Assembly: GCA_910585405.1 (NCBI GenBank)
Contig: CAJUDO010000038.1
Location: forward strand, 1 to 23,642
Length of the DNA: 23,642 nt
Direction: 5' to 3'
DNA from: an uncultured Peptococcaceae bacterium
GTDB lineage: Bacteria; Bacillota; Peptococcia; Peptococcales; Peptococcaceae
How positions within the stretch are numbered: position 1 is the stretch's first letter; each line of letters starts with the position of its first letter. Shown here piece by piece: positions 6,880-14,932 of this stretch. The notes under the pieces were generated by a model. It was not told the origin of the DNA. It saw only the letters and a list, made by a program, of their open reading frames with translations, and made no database searches. A program made the position numbers and the translations under genes.

Positions 6880-8439
6880 TTATTCTGCCGATTTTTTATT
6901 ATTCTTGTAGCTTTTTTTTCCATCCCGTGTATAGGTTCTGTTTTTACCTGCTTTATTACTGTAGTCTTTGTTGCCATAATTCTTTTTCTTGTTGGCGTCC
7001 TTCTGATACCGTCCGTCTTTTCCGCTGCGGGAGCGATTGTCTCCGTGGTAATTGCCCTTTCCATAGCCGCCCCTTCCCCGACTGCCCTTGCGGTCATTGG
7101 CACGCTTCACAAAAATAGGCCGCTCTGCAGTCAGGTGTACTTCCGCAACTTCCGTCTCATGGTCGCCATCTCCGGCCATCAGCTCCAGGATAGCTGCCAG
7201 CACATCCACAGCATCATATTCCTGAATCAAATCGTTAGCCAGTTCCTGATAATTGAGTACATTCCCAGCTTTTACTGCGCTTGCCACTTTGCCATAGAGC
7301 ACGTCCTGCTTTTTCTGCCGACTGTCCTGCGCGGAAGGCAGCTTTGTTTTCACCAGCTTGCGCTGAATGGTTTTTTCAATCAGTTTTAAGTGGGCCAATT
7401 CCCGCGGCTCCACAAAGGTAAGCGCTAAGCCTTCTTTCCCTGCACGGCCAGTACGGCCGATGCGGTGTACATAGCTGTCGATTTCCTGCGGCAGGTCAAA
7501 ATTGAAGACATGGGTCACGCCGGTGATATCCAACCCGCGGGCAGCTACATCAGTCGCCACCAAAATGCGAATCTGTCCATTGCGGAATTTGTTCATCACC
7601 ATATCTCTGTGCCGCTGGGTCAAGTCGCCGTGCAGTCCTTCCGCCTGATAGCCCAATTTCTGCAGCGCTTCCGTGACTTCATCGACACGGCGCTTGGTGC
7701 GGCCGAATACCATCGCCAGCTCTGGATTGTGAATATCCAGCAGACGGCACAGCAATTTGAATTTCTCCTGTTCTGGCACTTCAAAATACTGCTGTTCAAT
7801 AGCTGGCACAGTAAGCTCTTGTGCCTTTACCTTCACCAGCTGCGGGTCCTGCATGAATTTGTTGGCAATGGCCTTGATTTCATCCCGCATGGTAGCGGAA
7901 AACATCATAGTCTGCCGTTGTTCAGGGCATGCACTCAGAATTGTCTCAATATCCTCCAAAAAGCCCATGTTCAGCATTTCGTCCGCTTCATCCAGCACCA
8001 CCATTTTCAGATGCTCCAGACGAATGGTTTTCCGATTCATATGGTCCATCAATCGCCCTGGCGTGGCCACGATAATCTGCGGACGTGCCTTCAATTCTTT
8101 TATTTGACGGGTAATGTCCTGACCGCCATACACTGCCACCGATTTCAATTTCAAATATTTATTCAGTTTCTTTATTTCTTTCTCTACCTGCATGCACAAC
8201 TCACGGGTAGGAGTCAAAATCAAAACCTGTACTGCAGGCTCCCGGTCAATCATCTGTAAAAAGGGAATGGCAAAGGCTGCCGTTTTTCCTGTCCCAGTCT
8301 GCGCCTGCCCAATCACATCTTTTCCGGTAAGCGCGATAGGAATCGCCTGCTCTTGAATAGGAGTCGCTTCTGTAAAACCCATGTCCTGAATCGCTTTCAG
8401 GAGTTCTTCTTTCAAATTTAACGCATCAAAATTTAACAT
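6880..8439 (-). CDS. DEAD-box ATP-dependent RNA helicase (CshA/DeaD-like)
   Basis: 519 residues with a complete SF2 helicase core: Q motif (FTEATPIQEQAIP), motif I AQTGTGKTA, Ia PTREL, Ib TPGR, II DEAD, III SAT, V ATDVAARGLDI and VI HRIGRTGRAG. A helical post-core region (about 365-440) resembles that of CshA/DeaD. The last 75 residues are a low-complexity basic tail rich in Gly, Arg, Lys, Asn and Tyr, typical of RNA-binding tails. There is no DbpA-type RNA-binding domain. Likely roles are ribosome assembly, mRNA decay and cold adaptation. The start has AAAGAGG 5 nt upstream. A leader of about 128 nt, a palindromic promoter and a following thiI gene make this a two-gene operon with possible 5'-UTR control. 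Confidence 0.93.
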   Translation of the reverse strand: MLNFDALNLKEELLKAIQDMGFTEATPIQEQAIPIALTGKDVIGQAQTGTGKTAAFAIPFLQMIDREPAVQVLILTPTRELCMQVEKEIKKLNKYLKLKSVAVYGGQDITRQIKELKARPQIIVATPGRLMDHMNRKTIRLEHLKMVVLDEADEMLNMGFLEDIETILSACPEQRQTMMFSATMRDEIKAIANKFMQDPQLVKVKAQELTVPAIEQQYFEVPEQEKFKLLCRLLDIHNPELAMVFGRTKRRVDEVTEALQKLGYQAEGLHGDLTQRHRDMVMNKFRNGQIRILVATDVAARGLDITGVTHVFNFDLPQEIDSYVHRIGRTGRAGKEGLALTFVEPRELAHLKLIEKTIQRKLVKTKLPSAQDSRQKKQDVLYGKVASAVKAGNVLNYQELANDLIQEYDAVDVLAAILELMAGDGDHETEVAEVHLTAERPIFVKRANDRKGSRGRGGYGKGNYHGDNRSRSGKDGRYQKDANKKKNYGNKDYSNKAGKNRTYTRDGKKSYKNNKKSAE

Positions 8440-8574
8440 TTGTTACCTCTTTCCACTATATAAAAACACATAAATAGATCTCGCAATTTTTTTCTGGAAA
8501 AAATCACTATTCTTCAGTTTATATGAGTTGGAGCGAAAACTCAAATCTTTTGCATTTAAAATACTTTAAAATTA

Positions 8575-8603
8575 TTTATACAATGTATTTTTTCATTGTA
8601 CAA
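8575..8603 (-). promoter_or_regulatory. Promoter and overlapping palindrome of the helicase-thiI operon
   Basis: On the minus strand, TTGTAC (8598-8603), a 17-nt spacer and TATAAA (8575-8580). A perfect 7-bp inverted repeat, TACAATG (8579-8585) and CATTGTA (8594-8600), fills the spacer and touches both boxes, so a bound regulator would block the polymerase. Transcription would start near 8568, giving a leader of about 128 nt. That leader contains a hairpin (6 bp, 8-nt loop) around 8526-8545 and an A/T-only hairpin near 8484-8504. Confidence 0.6.
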
Positions 8604-8666
8604 TCCCCGCACCGCCTTATTTCTATGAAAAAATTTAAAATACGACAGCATCTAGTGAGGCCAATA

Positions 8667-8695
8667 TAGCAATTGACGCCAATCTGTGCTATACT
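8667..8695 (+). promoter_or_regulatory. Extended -10 promoter of the siroheme protein gene
   Basis: TATACT at 8690-8695 is preceded by TG plus one base (8687-8689), forming an extended -10. A weak -35, TAGCAA, lies 17 nt upstream at 8667-8672. TTGACG at 8673 is too close to act as the -35. The leader is about 30 nt. Confidence 0.55.
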
Positions 8696-8733
8696 GAACA
8701 GGCAAATGCATTTGTACAGAGGAGGAAATTTTT

Positions 8734-9393
8734 ATGGAGCAATTCAAACACCATGTCAGTCAGCACAAAGACGGCACCTACTCAGTGGGCGTCAGCATCG
8801 ACCAGGGATACATGACGCCTGATGATTTCATACTGTTGTCTGAACTGGCGAAAAAATATCATGTAACCACACTGATGGCTACCACTGCCAAAAAAATCAG
8901 CTTCATGGATGTGCAGGAGGCCAATGTCAACCCATTATGGGAAGACCTGGAGCAAGCCTTCGGTCAGCGTCTCTGTTTCCCGAAAGGCAAGGTCATCGTC
9001 TGTCCGGGCAGCAAGTTCTGTAAATTCGCTACACCAGGCAGAGATAATCATGCCATGGGCCGTGAAGTTGAACGCATTTCCAAGGCCCACGAGGCAGGCA
9101 AGGTCAAAGTAGGTGTCAGCTGCTGCCCATTGGGCTGCGCCATGCCTCGCGTACGGGATCTGGGTATCCTGGCCAATGCCAAAGGGTGGATGCTCACCAT
9201 CGGCGGCAACGGCGGCGCCAAACCTGGTGTGGGGAACGTTATCGCAGAAGGACTGGACGAAGAAGAGCTGTTGGCACTGTTAGACAAAGTATACCAATAC
9301 TTTGAAGTCAACAAAAACGGCAAGGAACGCACCATTCGCACTGTAGAACGACTGGGAGTGGACCACTTGAAGGCCGCTGTATTGGGTAAATAA
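8734..9393 (+). CDS. Small sulfite/nitrite reductase-like siroheme [4Fe-4S] protein
   Basis: 219 residues: one ferredoxin-like half-domain (about 1-75) and one siroheme/[4Fe-4S] domain (about 80-190). The ligand pattern of this superfamily is clear: Cys90-x5-Cys96 (CPGSKFC), then Cys131-x3-Cys135 (CPLGC), followed by RVRDLG. The size fits single-domain low-molecular-weight sulfite reductases such as those described from Desulfovibrio and Methanosarcina, about half the length of NirA/CysI. No second ferredoxin cluster, flavin domain or DsrC is fused or adjacent, so the electron donor must be encoded elsewhere. It is a single gene with an AGGAGG ribosome site and a strong terminator. Whether the substrate is sulfite, nitrite or something else cannot be read from sequence. 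Confidence 0.85.
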   Translation: MEQFKHHVSQHKDGTYSVGVSIDQGYMTPDDFILLSELAKKYHVTTLMATTAKKISFMDVQEANVNPLWEDLEQAFGQRLCFPKGKVIVCPGSKFCKFATPGRDNHAMGREVERISKAHEAGKVKVGVSCCPLGCAMPRVRDLGILANAKGWMLTIGGNGGAKPGVGNVIAEGLDEEELLALLDKVYQYFEVNKNGKERTIRTVERLGVDHLKAAVLGK

Positions 9394-9494
9394 GATCCCC
9401 CCACGGCACAAAACGTTACGCAGGGATATCCTACTTTAAGAAACTTACGCTCGGCAAGATTCCTAAATCCTGCCGCAACATTTTCAAGACGCAC

Positions 9495-9549
9495 AAATAC
9501 CCTGATAGAAGTTGTCATCATACCGACAACTTCTATCAGGGTATTTTTT
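9495..9549. terminator. Perfect 22-bp bidirectional terminator
   Basis: A 22-bp uninterrupted stem (9495-9516 with 9525-9546) and an 8-nt loop. T runs flank both ends: TTTTTT at 9544-9549 on plus, and the AAA at 9495-9497 becomes TTT on minus. It ends the siroheme gene and the convergent MBL gene. The 100 nt between the siroheme stop and this hairpin hold nothing I recognise. Confidence 0.9.
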
Positions 9550-9570
9550 GCTGTATCAAACAGCGGATTG

Positions 9571-10452
9571 CTATTCTACAGTTTTCCACAACAGCATATT
9601 CTCTGTAAAGGCAGCCTCCAGCTTTCCTGTTTCTTTCAACCAAGCTAAATAGGAGCGAATTGTACTGCCCACTAGCACATATTGCTCAAAATTCATGCTA
9701 AGTCCGTATTTATCAAATAAGCGCTGTAAAATCTGCTCAAACTGTAACGGCTCCCTGCACAATTGGGTGATATGCTCCGCCACCTCCAACACTTTTTGCT
9801 GATTATACCGCGCCAACTCAACAATATTGTCAGTGGCCTCTGCATGGGAGGGTACAAACACGTTTCCCTGCATCTGGGCCACAACATCCAGTGTCTGCAA
9901 GTACGCACTCACGTCGTAAATAAACGGCACAGCATATTTTTCCAAAGTTGCTTTGCTGCTCAGACAATCTGCCAGGAACACTGTGTCATCTGGCGTACGA
10001 AACCCTACCATAGAAAAATAATGCCCCGGCAAAGGAATCACTTCTATCTCTTTTGGAAAAGCAGCATCTGTAAAATCGGTCACATCGCTTCCCTGCGCCA
10101 ACAAAAATTTGTGCCGCAGTTCTTTGCAGGGATATCCTCCATAAAGGAACGACGGCTCCAAAATCGGATTGCGGATAAAAGCGGCCTCCAGCTCCTCGGC
10201 AAATATGCTGCATCCTGTTTGATTCTGCAGATAACGATTTCCACCAATATGGTCGGCATTGGAATGGGTATTTAAAATACCCTGTAGATTCCAGCCTTCA
10301 CGCTCTAAAATTTGCCGTACCTTACGGCCTGTTTCTTTATCATTGCCGCTGTCAATCAGATACACGTCATGTTCTGTGGCGCGATAAATGCCAATCTTCG
10401 CCGGACAATCTATATAGTAACTCTTTTCCCCTACTTGTATCAACTCATACAT
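9571..10452 (-). CDS. MBL-fold metallo-hydrolase with variant HxNxDH motif
   Basis: 293 residues from the chosen start. The metallo-beta-lactamase fold is shown by LIDSGND (32-38), THSNADHIGG (62-71), His144 in LPGHYFSM, Asp162 in FLADCLSS and His203 in VPSHAEA. The canonical HxHxDH reads His63-Asn65-Asp67-His68: the second metal-1 histidine is asparagine (codon AAT). Metal-1 binding may be altered, although the other ligands remain. A C-terminal helical part (about 215-290) resembles a small winged-helix-like tail. I chose ATG at 10452 (MYELIQVG) because GGAGGG lies upstream and the fold starts there; the frame is open to 10575 but that extension is unlike the family. The substrate is unknown. 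Hydrolases of this type include glyoxalase II-like and lactonase-like enzymes. Confidence 0.85.
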   Translation of the reverse strand: MYELIQVGEKSYYIDCPAKIGIYRATEHDVYLIDSGNDKETGRKVRQILEREGWNLQGILNTHSNADHIGGNRYLQNQTGCSIFAEELEAAFIRNPILEPSFLYGGYPCKELRHKFLLAQGSDVTDFTDAAFPKEIEVIPLPGHYFSMVGFRTPDDTVFLADCLSSKATLEKYAVPFIYDVSAYLQTLDVVAQMQGNVFVPSHAEATDNIVELARYNQQKVLEVAEHITQLCREPLQFEQILQRLFDKYGLSMNFEQYVLVGSTIRSYLAWLKETGKLEAAFTENMLLWKTVE

Positions 10453-10538
10453 AACTCTTTTTCCCTCCATGCAGCATTTTTTCCGAGAGACATCCATCCG
10501 TTCTTCTCTTGAAAGGTTTCCGCAAGCATACCATAAGC

Positions 10539-10584
10539 AAGAGCCTTGTGAAAAAACAGCAAACTGTCCTTCCATAAGGCTCTT
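10539..10584. repeat. Hairpin between the CBS gene and the MBL gene
   Basis: AAGAGCCTT (10539-10547) pairs with AAGGCTCTT (10576-10584), extended by three more pairs including one G-U, with a 25-nt loop. Only the plus strand has a following T-rich tract (TTTTCCTTT), so it is a poor terminator for the minus-strand CBS gene. It may be a processing or pause site. Confidence 0.4.
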
Positions 10585-10610
10585 TTCCTTTCATGCATAA
10601 ACGATTCGGT

Positions 10611-11084
10611 TTATTTTTCTTCCTTCTCCAGATAAATACCCAGAATATAGCGCAGAATGTCTGAACGGCTGATGACACCGGCCAATTTTCCATCCTCCAA
10701 GACAGGCACTTTTTTGATTTTCTTTTCGCCCAGCACCTTTGCGACTTCGTCAATATCATAATCCGTCTCTACAGATACCAGTTTAGTAGTAGCCAATTCC
10801 ATCACACTGAGGTCCATTAAATCATGCAGTTTCTTTTCGAAGGATTCAGTATCGTACCACACAGTGATAAAACTAGTCATATCTATAATCCGAGGATTTT
10901 GCTTTGCGATAAATTTCATGATGTCGCCGTCGCTGATAAAACCAACCACCTGCTGCTTTGCATTTACAATAGGCAAACCACTGGTCTTGCTCTCTACTAA
11001 TACCTGCAATACATCCTTGATCGTAGCTTCGTCCGAAACCGTATATACGTCTGTTTTCATAATTTCTTTAATTTTTTTGTTCAT
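10611..11084 (-). CDS. Twin CBS-domain protein
   Basis: 157 residues made almost wholly of two CBS domains: about 1-65 (IKEIMKTDVYTVSDEATIKDV to GFISDGDIMKF) and about 90-150 (VMELATTKLVSVETDYDIDEVA to GVISRSDILRYI). A pair of CBS domains forms a Bateman module that binds adenine nucleotides such as AMP, ATP or S-adenosylmethionine and acts as an energy sensor. No catalytic or membrane domain is fused, so it is a free-standing regulator with an unknown partner. The start at 11084 (MNKKIKEIM) has AAGGAAG about 8 nt upstream and matches the usual beginning of a CBS domain. The frame extends to 11156 but that part is not family-like. Confidence 0.9.
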   Translation of the reverse strand: MNKKIKEIMKTDVYTVSDEATIKDVLQVLVESKTSGLPIVNAKQQVVGFISDGDIMKFIAKQNPRIIDMTSFITVWYDTESFEKKLHDLMDLSVMELATTKLVSVETDYDIDEVAKVLGEKKIKKVPVLEDGKLAGVISRSDILRYILGIYLEKEEK

Positions 11085-11167
11085 TTCATTACTTCCTTCT
11101 CCTGCGTGCTTCTTCATAAACCATCCATCCCTTCCCATTCTGTACACATCTTCCATGGTTTACACAT

Positions 11168-11196
11168 AGTATAACGCAGTTTTATAAAAAATGCTA
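11168..11196 (-). promoter_or_regulatory. Probable promoter of the CBS gene
   Basis: On the minus strand, TATACT (11168-11173) with TAGCAT 17 nt upstream (11191-11196). The -10 is good and the -35 is weak. It lies in the gap after the DNA glycosylase gene, so the CBS gene can be transcribed separately from the operon upstream. Confidence 0.45.
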
Positions 11197-11206
11197 CTTT
11201 TTTCTT

Positions 11207-11698
11207 TCACTTTTCTCCGCACAATGACAGCAAAATTTGCCAGCGCGCCAATTTTTCTTCCCGTTTCATCGTATGGGCCGGACTGGTTGATGGCATTTGC
11301 TGCCAGTCAAACTGCTGCAGCAAATGGGGAAAGTACCGTTTAAAGCTTTGAAAAGCCTTACCGCCGTTAAACAAAATCGTCTGAATAGAAGGATACTGCT
11401 CCAACAGTGCGTCCACAGGATTGGGCTGTTCCTGAGTGATGTGACTGTCCAGGCTACCTTCCCTTTCACAGGAGGCCAATACATCCCACAATGCAATGTG
11501 ATGCCGCAGCAGCAGCTGTTTTTTTACTTCATAGTCGTCACGATAAGGCTCTTGCCATAAGGTGAACTGCATAGGCCAAAAATAATTCTGCTTGTGGCCA
11601 TAATATTGCTGCCGCTCCAAAGACACGACACTGGGCATGGAGCCCAGCACCAAAACGCGGCAGTTCTCATCCACAATGGGCGGAAAAGAATAAATCAC
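11207..11698 (-). CDS. Hypoxanthine-DNA glycosylase (UDG family 6, HDG)
   Basis: 163 residues. The first motif is VLVLGSMPSVVSLERQQYYGHKQNYFWP and the last is PSTSPAHT, the two active-site segments of the family 6 uracil-DNA glycosylase fold, whose studied members remove deoxyinosine (deaminated adenine). The enzyme starts base-excision repair in the cytosol. The start codon is GTG at 11698, supported by GGGAGG with 9 nt spacing. It lies 59 nt after the LRR gene stop with no visible terminator between, so it may be the last gene of that operon. It is a common housekeeping gene and need not share the operon's function. Confidence 0.88.
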   Translation of the reverse strand: MIYSFPPIVDENCRVLVLGSMPSVVSLERQQYYGHKQNYFWPMQFTLWQEPYRDDYEVKKQLLLRHHIALWDVLASCEREGSLDSHITQEQPNPVDALLEQYPSIQTILFNGGKAFQSFKRYFPHLLQQFDWQQMPSTSPAHTMKREEKLARWQILLSLCGEK

Positions 11699-11757
11699 CG
11701 TAATATACCTCCCTCATTTACTTTTGCAGATTATCGCCTTGCAGGTAACTTGCCATT

Positions 11758-13383
11758 CTATCTCTCAAAAACGCCCTCCACTGCCGCTGACAACGGACAG
11801 CCGGCAAAGGCATCCTCTGCAAGCTGAATCCCTTCGGGAAGGTGAACTGCGGCAAGGCTGCTGCAGCCAGCGAAGGCGCCGCGGCCAATTTTTTCTATAC
11901 TCTGAGGGAATTGGATTTCTATGAGTTTTTTGCAATTACGAAAGGCATGATACCCAATCTCCACAACGCTCTCCGGCAAGGATACCCGCACCAGATTCTC
12001 ACAGCCAGAAAAGGCATGATTGCCTATCTTGGTAATGCCCTCTTGAATCGTAACGGCACAAATGCTCTGCCTTTGCTGTATCGTTTCCCGCTTGATGCCG
12101 TAGCGCTCAGGACTCAGGGCGGCAGGCGCAATTGCCGTAACCATTTTTTCTCCTATTCGGCTGGGAACAGTCACTTCCCTATCCTGTCCGCGATATAACA
12201 GCAGTGTCAGCGTGCCGTCCCGCTGCAGTTTGGTACCCCATTCCTGCTCTAATTGGGCGTCGGTTTTTTCCTGTTCCGGCATATCCCAGCTCAATTCTAA
12301 ATCATCCCAGCTTTCAAAGCAATCCTGTTTATTGTCAGAAGTCAATTTTTGCCGATATTCCATCAACGCCGCTGTTGCTTCGGCCTGCTCTTCCGCCAAA
12401 ATCTGCTCCAACATCTCATTGATATCCTCGGCAGGGATGATGTCGTTTTCCATCATCACCTGCAGCAAGTTCCAGTGGGCAATGGCCAAAGGATAAAGCA
12501 ATTTCCGTCTGCTGCGAATATAGCGGAGCATCTGGCTGACAAAATCTTTCTCCAGCGCCGTATGACTGCACCAATCATCAGCAAAAGCCAAAATAGCGCT
12601 GTGCAGAACTTGATTAGGCAGCAGCGCCGGATCCAGCGCAGTGATTCGCACCTGCGTGTCTGCCTCAAAACATGCCTTGCCCAGTACCACCTTGTCACAC
12701 TCCAGCAGTACCTGCAACTTTCGACACTCGTGAAAGGCGCGATACCCAATGCAGATCACGTTCTGAGGAATCGTAATCTGTTTCAGTCTGCGGCAATTTT
12801 CAAAGGCACGATCTCCCAATATCTGCATACTCTCTGGCAAACTTATTTCTGTCAGCGCAGAATGATTGCGGAAAGCATTTTCGCATATTTTTATCGTACC
12901 AGGACGAATCACAACACTTGACACTGCGCCCTTGGCAAACAATGCCAGTTTGCCTGCATAGATCACACCGTCCTCTTGGCTGGCAAGCCATGGCGTATCA
13001 CGAAAGGCGTCCCGCCCCACATCAAGCAGGGTGTCAGAAAATTCAATCTCCAGCAGAGCGTGGCATCCGGCAAAGGCCAGCCTTTCCAGTGAAACCAAGC
13101 CGGAGGGCAGCACCACCTTTTTCAGCTTCACACAATTTTCAAAAGCGCTGTAGCCGATTTCTCTGATCCCTTCCGCAAGCTCCACATGTTCCAACCCTTC
13201 ACAGCCGGCAAAAGCTTGACTTCCGATACGCTGCACACCAACGGGCACTGCCAGTTGCTGTATGCTGCGGCAATTGCGGAAAGCACCATAACCAATCTCC
13301 CTAACGCCTTCGGGAATTTCCACTATAGCAGCGTCACCCTGACAGCCCTTCAGCACGCCCTGCTCTATCGTAAATTCCATCAT
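11758..13383 (-). CDS. Cytoplasmic BspA-type leucine-rich repeat protein
   Basis: 541 residues with no signal peptide or membrane segment. Two blocks of LRR_5 (BspA/TpLRR-type) repeats, consensus IGxxAFxxCxxLxxVxLPEGV, lie at about 20-250 (roughly nine repeats, one broken near 130-155) and about 405-535. Between them is a helical segment (about 255-345, including MLRYIRSRRKLLYPLAIAHW and ATAALMEY) and an acidic linker (350-385). Block 2 opens with a DGTLTLLLYRGQDREVTVPSRIGEK module common in these proteins. BspA-type repeats are usually on secreted adhesins; this one is intracellular. Its start overlaps the ATPase stop by 4 nt (ATGA), which suggests translational coupling and a shared complex. 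A role as scaffold or recognition subunit for the AAA/VWA pair is inference. Confidence 0.88.
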   Translation of the reverse strand: MMEFTIEQGVLKGCQGDAAIVEIPEGVREIGYGAFRNCRSIQQLAVPVGVQRIGSQAFAGCEGLEHVELAEGIREIGYSAFENCVKLKKVVLPSGLVSLERLAFAGCHALLEIEFSDTLLDVGRDAFRDTPWLASQEDGVIYAGKLALFAKGAVSSVVIRPGTIKICENAFRNHSALTEISLPESMQILGDRAFENCRRLKQITIPQNVICIGYRAFHECRKLQVLLECDKVVLGKACFEADTQVRITALDPALLPNQVLHSAILAFADDWCSHTALEKDFVSQMLRYIRSRRKLLYPLAIAHWNLLQVMMENDIIPAEDINEMLEQILAEEQAEATAALMEYRQKLTSDNKQDCFESWDDLELSWDMPEQEKTDAQLEQEWGTKLQRDGTLTLLLYRGQDREVTVPSRIGEKMVTAIAPAALSPERYGIKRETIQQRQSICAVTIQEGITKIGNHAFSGCENLVRVSLPESVVEIGYHAFRNCKKLIEIQFPQSIEKIGRGAFAGCSSLAAVHLPEGIQLAEDAFAGCPLSAAVEGVFER

Positions 13384-14912
13384 ACAATTTCATCCTCGGT
13401 CTGTCCGTCCAAATCCAACTGCTCCAAAGCCTGCATTATTTTTTTCTGCCGTTCATAGAAAAGCAGCTCCTGATTGTGCGCAAAATATTTCTCGCAGCCA
13501 TATTCGCTGATGTATTTTGCCGTATAATAATTGGATGTCAGCTCTGTGACGATGAGAAGAATTTCGTGCCCATCGCCAAACACTTCCTCGGCAAAGACAA
13601 AGAGATTGTGCAGCAGCTGCCCCTTTTCCTCACCCGATTGTCTCAACGCCTTCACTTTGCTGTCAAAATCCATCTTCAAGAGACCAAAGGCGCTCATAGC
13701 ATCTTCACTGTGGGCAATACGCTCCAAATCTTCCTCCAACATCCCCAACAGCGTTTCTCCCTGAGCCTGTCCATCGGCAGAAAGGCTGCCTGCTTTTCTG
13801 CCCTTTGCCAGTTTGTCTGCCTGTGCATCTCTCAACTGCTCCAATATTTCTCCGGGAGCCTTTCCTGTCTTGACCGCCTGCACGCGGAATTGCTTCAACA
13901 CCTGCATCAGCTGTTCTAGGATCTTCTTTCCGTCAATCACCTCTCTGATTTGCCCGGTCACACCATCCAAAAGCAGACCAATCAAGGAAAGTCGTTCATC
14001 AAAGCCTGCTGCTCTGGCCCGCTCCTTAATCTCCTCATCGGCAACGCCCGCCAAAATATCATCCACCTGATAATCACTGCGATATTTATTGAACAAATCA
14101 TAATAAGAGGCAAAGCTTCTGGCAATCTTTTTATCCTGTAAATACTGCCCAATCAGATCTTCATCCACTGTCAGCCCATGGAGCTCATAGAGCTGTAGCA
14201 TCTGACTCAAATCATCCCAGCCTCTGGCGGTGACAAACCGTTTGCCGTCCACCGTAGAGGCAATCTGATAAAAATCAGTCTTACGAATCTCCAGATAGGT
14301 CAGCACTGCAGCATGTACCCCTGCTTTGTAGGCATATTCCTTCCACACGTCGAAGTCCGGCTCCACATCAATGCGCTTCAGACGGTCCCAGGTCACAACG
14401 TCAAACTCCCGTACCGAATTATTATATTCCGGCGGATTTCCCGCAGTCACCACGACCCAGCCGTCAGGCACCCGATGCCGCCCGAACACCTTGTACTGCA
14501 AAAATTGCAGCATAATCGGCGCCAGCGTTTCCGATACGCAATTGATTTCATCTAAAAACAGGATACCCTCTTTCACACCGGTCTCTTCCATCAAATCATA
14601 AATAGAAGCGATAATCTCGCTCATCGTATATTCGGAAACAGCATACTCCTGACCGCCGTAATTCTTGTGCACGATATAAGGTAAACCCAGCGCACTCTGC
14701 CGCGTATGATGCGTCATCGAATAGGACAGCATCCCCACGCCAAGCTCTCCTGCCACCTGCTCTATGATCGCTGTTTTGCCGATTCCCGGAGGTCCCATCA
14801 AAAAGATAGGACGCTGCTTATACAGCGGGACCAGATAATGTCCTCTCTCATCCTTTGTAAAGTAAGCTGTAATCGCATTTTTAATCTGTTCCTTTGCTTT
14901 TTTTATATCCAT
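13380..14912 (-). CDS. MoxR-type AAA+ ATPase
   Basis: 510 residues. Walker A GPPGIGKT (40-47), Walker B ILFLDE (117-122), sensor 1 TAGNPP (Asn159) and arginine-finger candidates in WDRLKR (175-180) define an active AAA+ domain of the MoxR/dynein-related kind. Residues after about 280 form a long helical C-terminal region (AGVADEEIKERARAAG onwards, then coiled-coil-like stretches) that is larger than in simple MoxR proteins of about 330 residues. MoxR ATPases act as chaperones that remodel or insert cofactors into partners, commonly with a VWA protein. The VWA gene lies 20 nt upstream and the LRR gene overlaps its end by 4 nt. The ribosome site AAAGGAG lies 9 nt before the ATG. Confidence 0.9.
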   Translation of the reverse strand: MDIKKAKEQIKNAITAYFTKDERGHYLVPLYKQRPIFLMGPPGIGKTAIIEQVAGELGVGMLSYSMTHHTRQSALGLPYIVHKNYGGQEYAVSEYTMSEIIASIYDLMEETGVKEGILFLDEINCVSETLAPIMLQFLQYKVFGRHRVPDGWVVVTAGNPPEYNNSVREFDVVTWDRLKRIDVEPDFDVWKEYAYKAGVHAAVLTYLEIRKTDFYQIASTVDGKRFVTARGWDDLSQMLQLYELHGLTVDEDLIGQYLQDKKIARSFASYYDLFNKYRSDYQVDDILAGVADEEIKERARAAGFDERLSLIGLLLDGVTGQIREVIDGKKILEQLMQVLKQFRVQAVKTGKAPGEILEQLRDAQADKLAKGRKAGSLSADGQAQGETLLGMLEEDLERIAHSEDAMSAFGLLKMDFDSKVKALRQSGEEKGQLLHNLFVFAEEVFGDGHEILLIVTELTSNYYTAKYISEYGCEKYFAHNQELLFYERQKKIMQALEQLDLDGQTEDEIV

Positions 14913-14932
14913 CAGACTGCTCTCCTTTCCAT

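Noticed and set aside
8673..8678. TTGACG as the -35 of the siroheme gene
   Set aside because: It lies only 11 nt from the -10 box, too close for sigma-A.
9421..9434. Shared 13-mer GCAGGGATATCCT in the intergenic region and within the MBL gene near 10127
   Set aside because: The flanking bases do not align beyond the core, so it is most likely coincidence.
10453..10575. N-terminal extension of the MBL protein (41 residues)
   Set aside because: It has no family-like sequence, and a good ribosome site precedes the internal ATG at 10452.
11085..11156. N-terminal extension of the CBS protein (24 residues)
   Set aside because: The predicted transcription start lies close to it, and the CBS domain begins naturally at 11084 after a purine-rich ribosome site.
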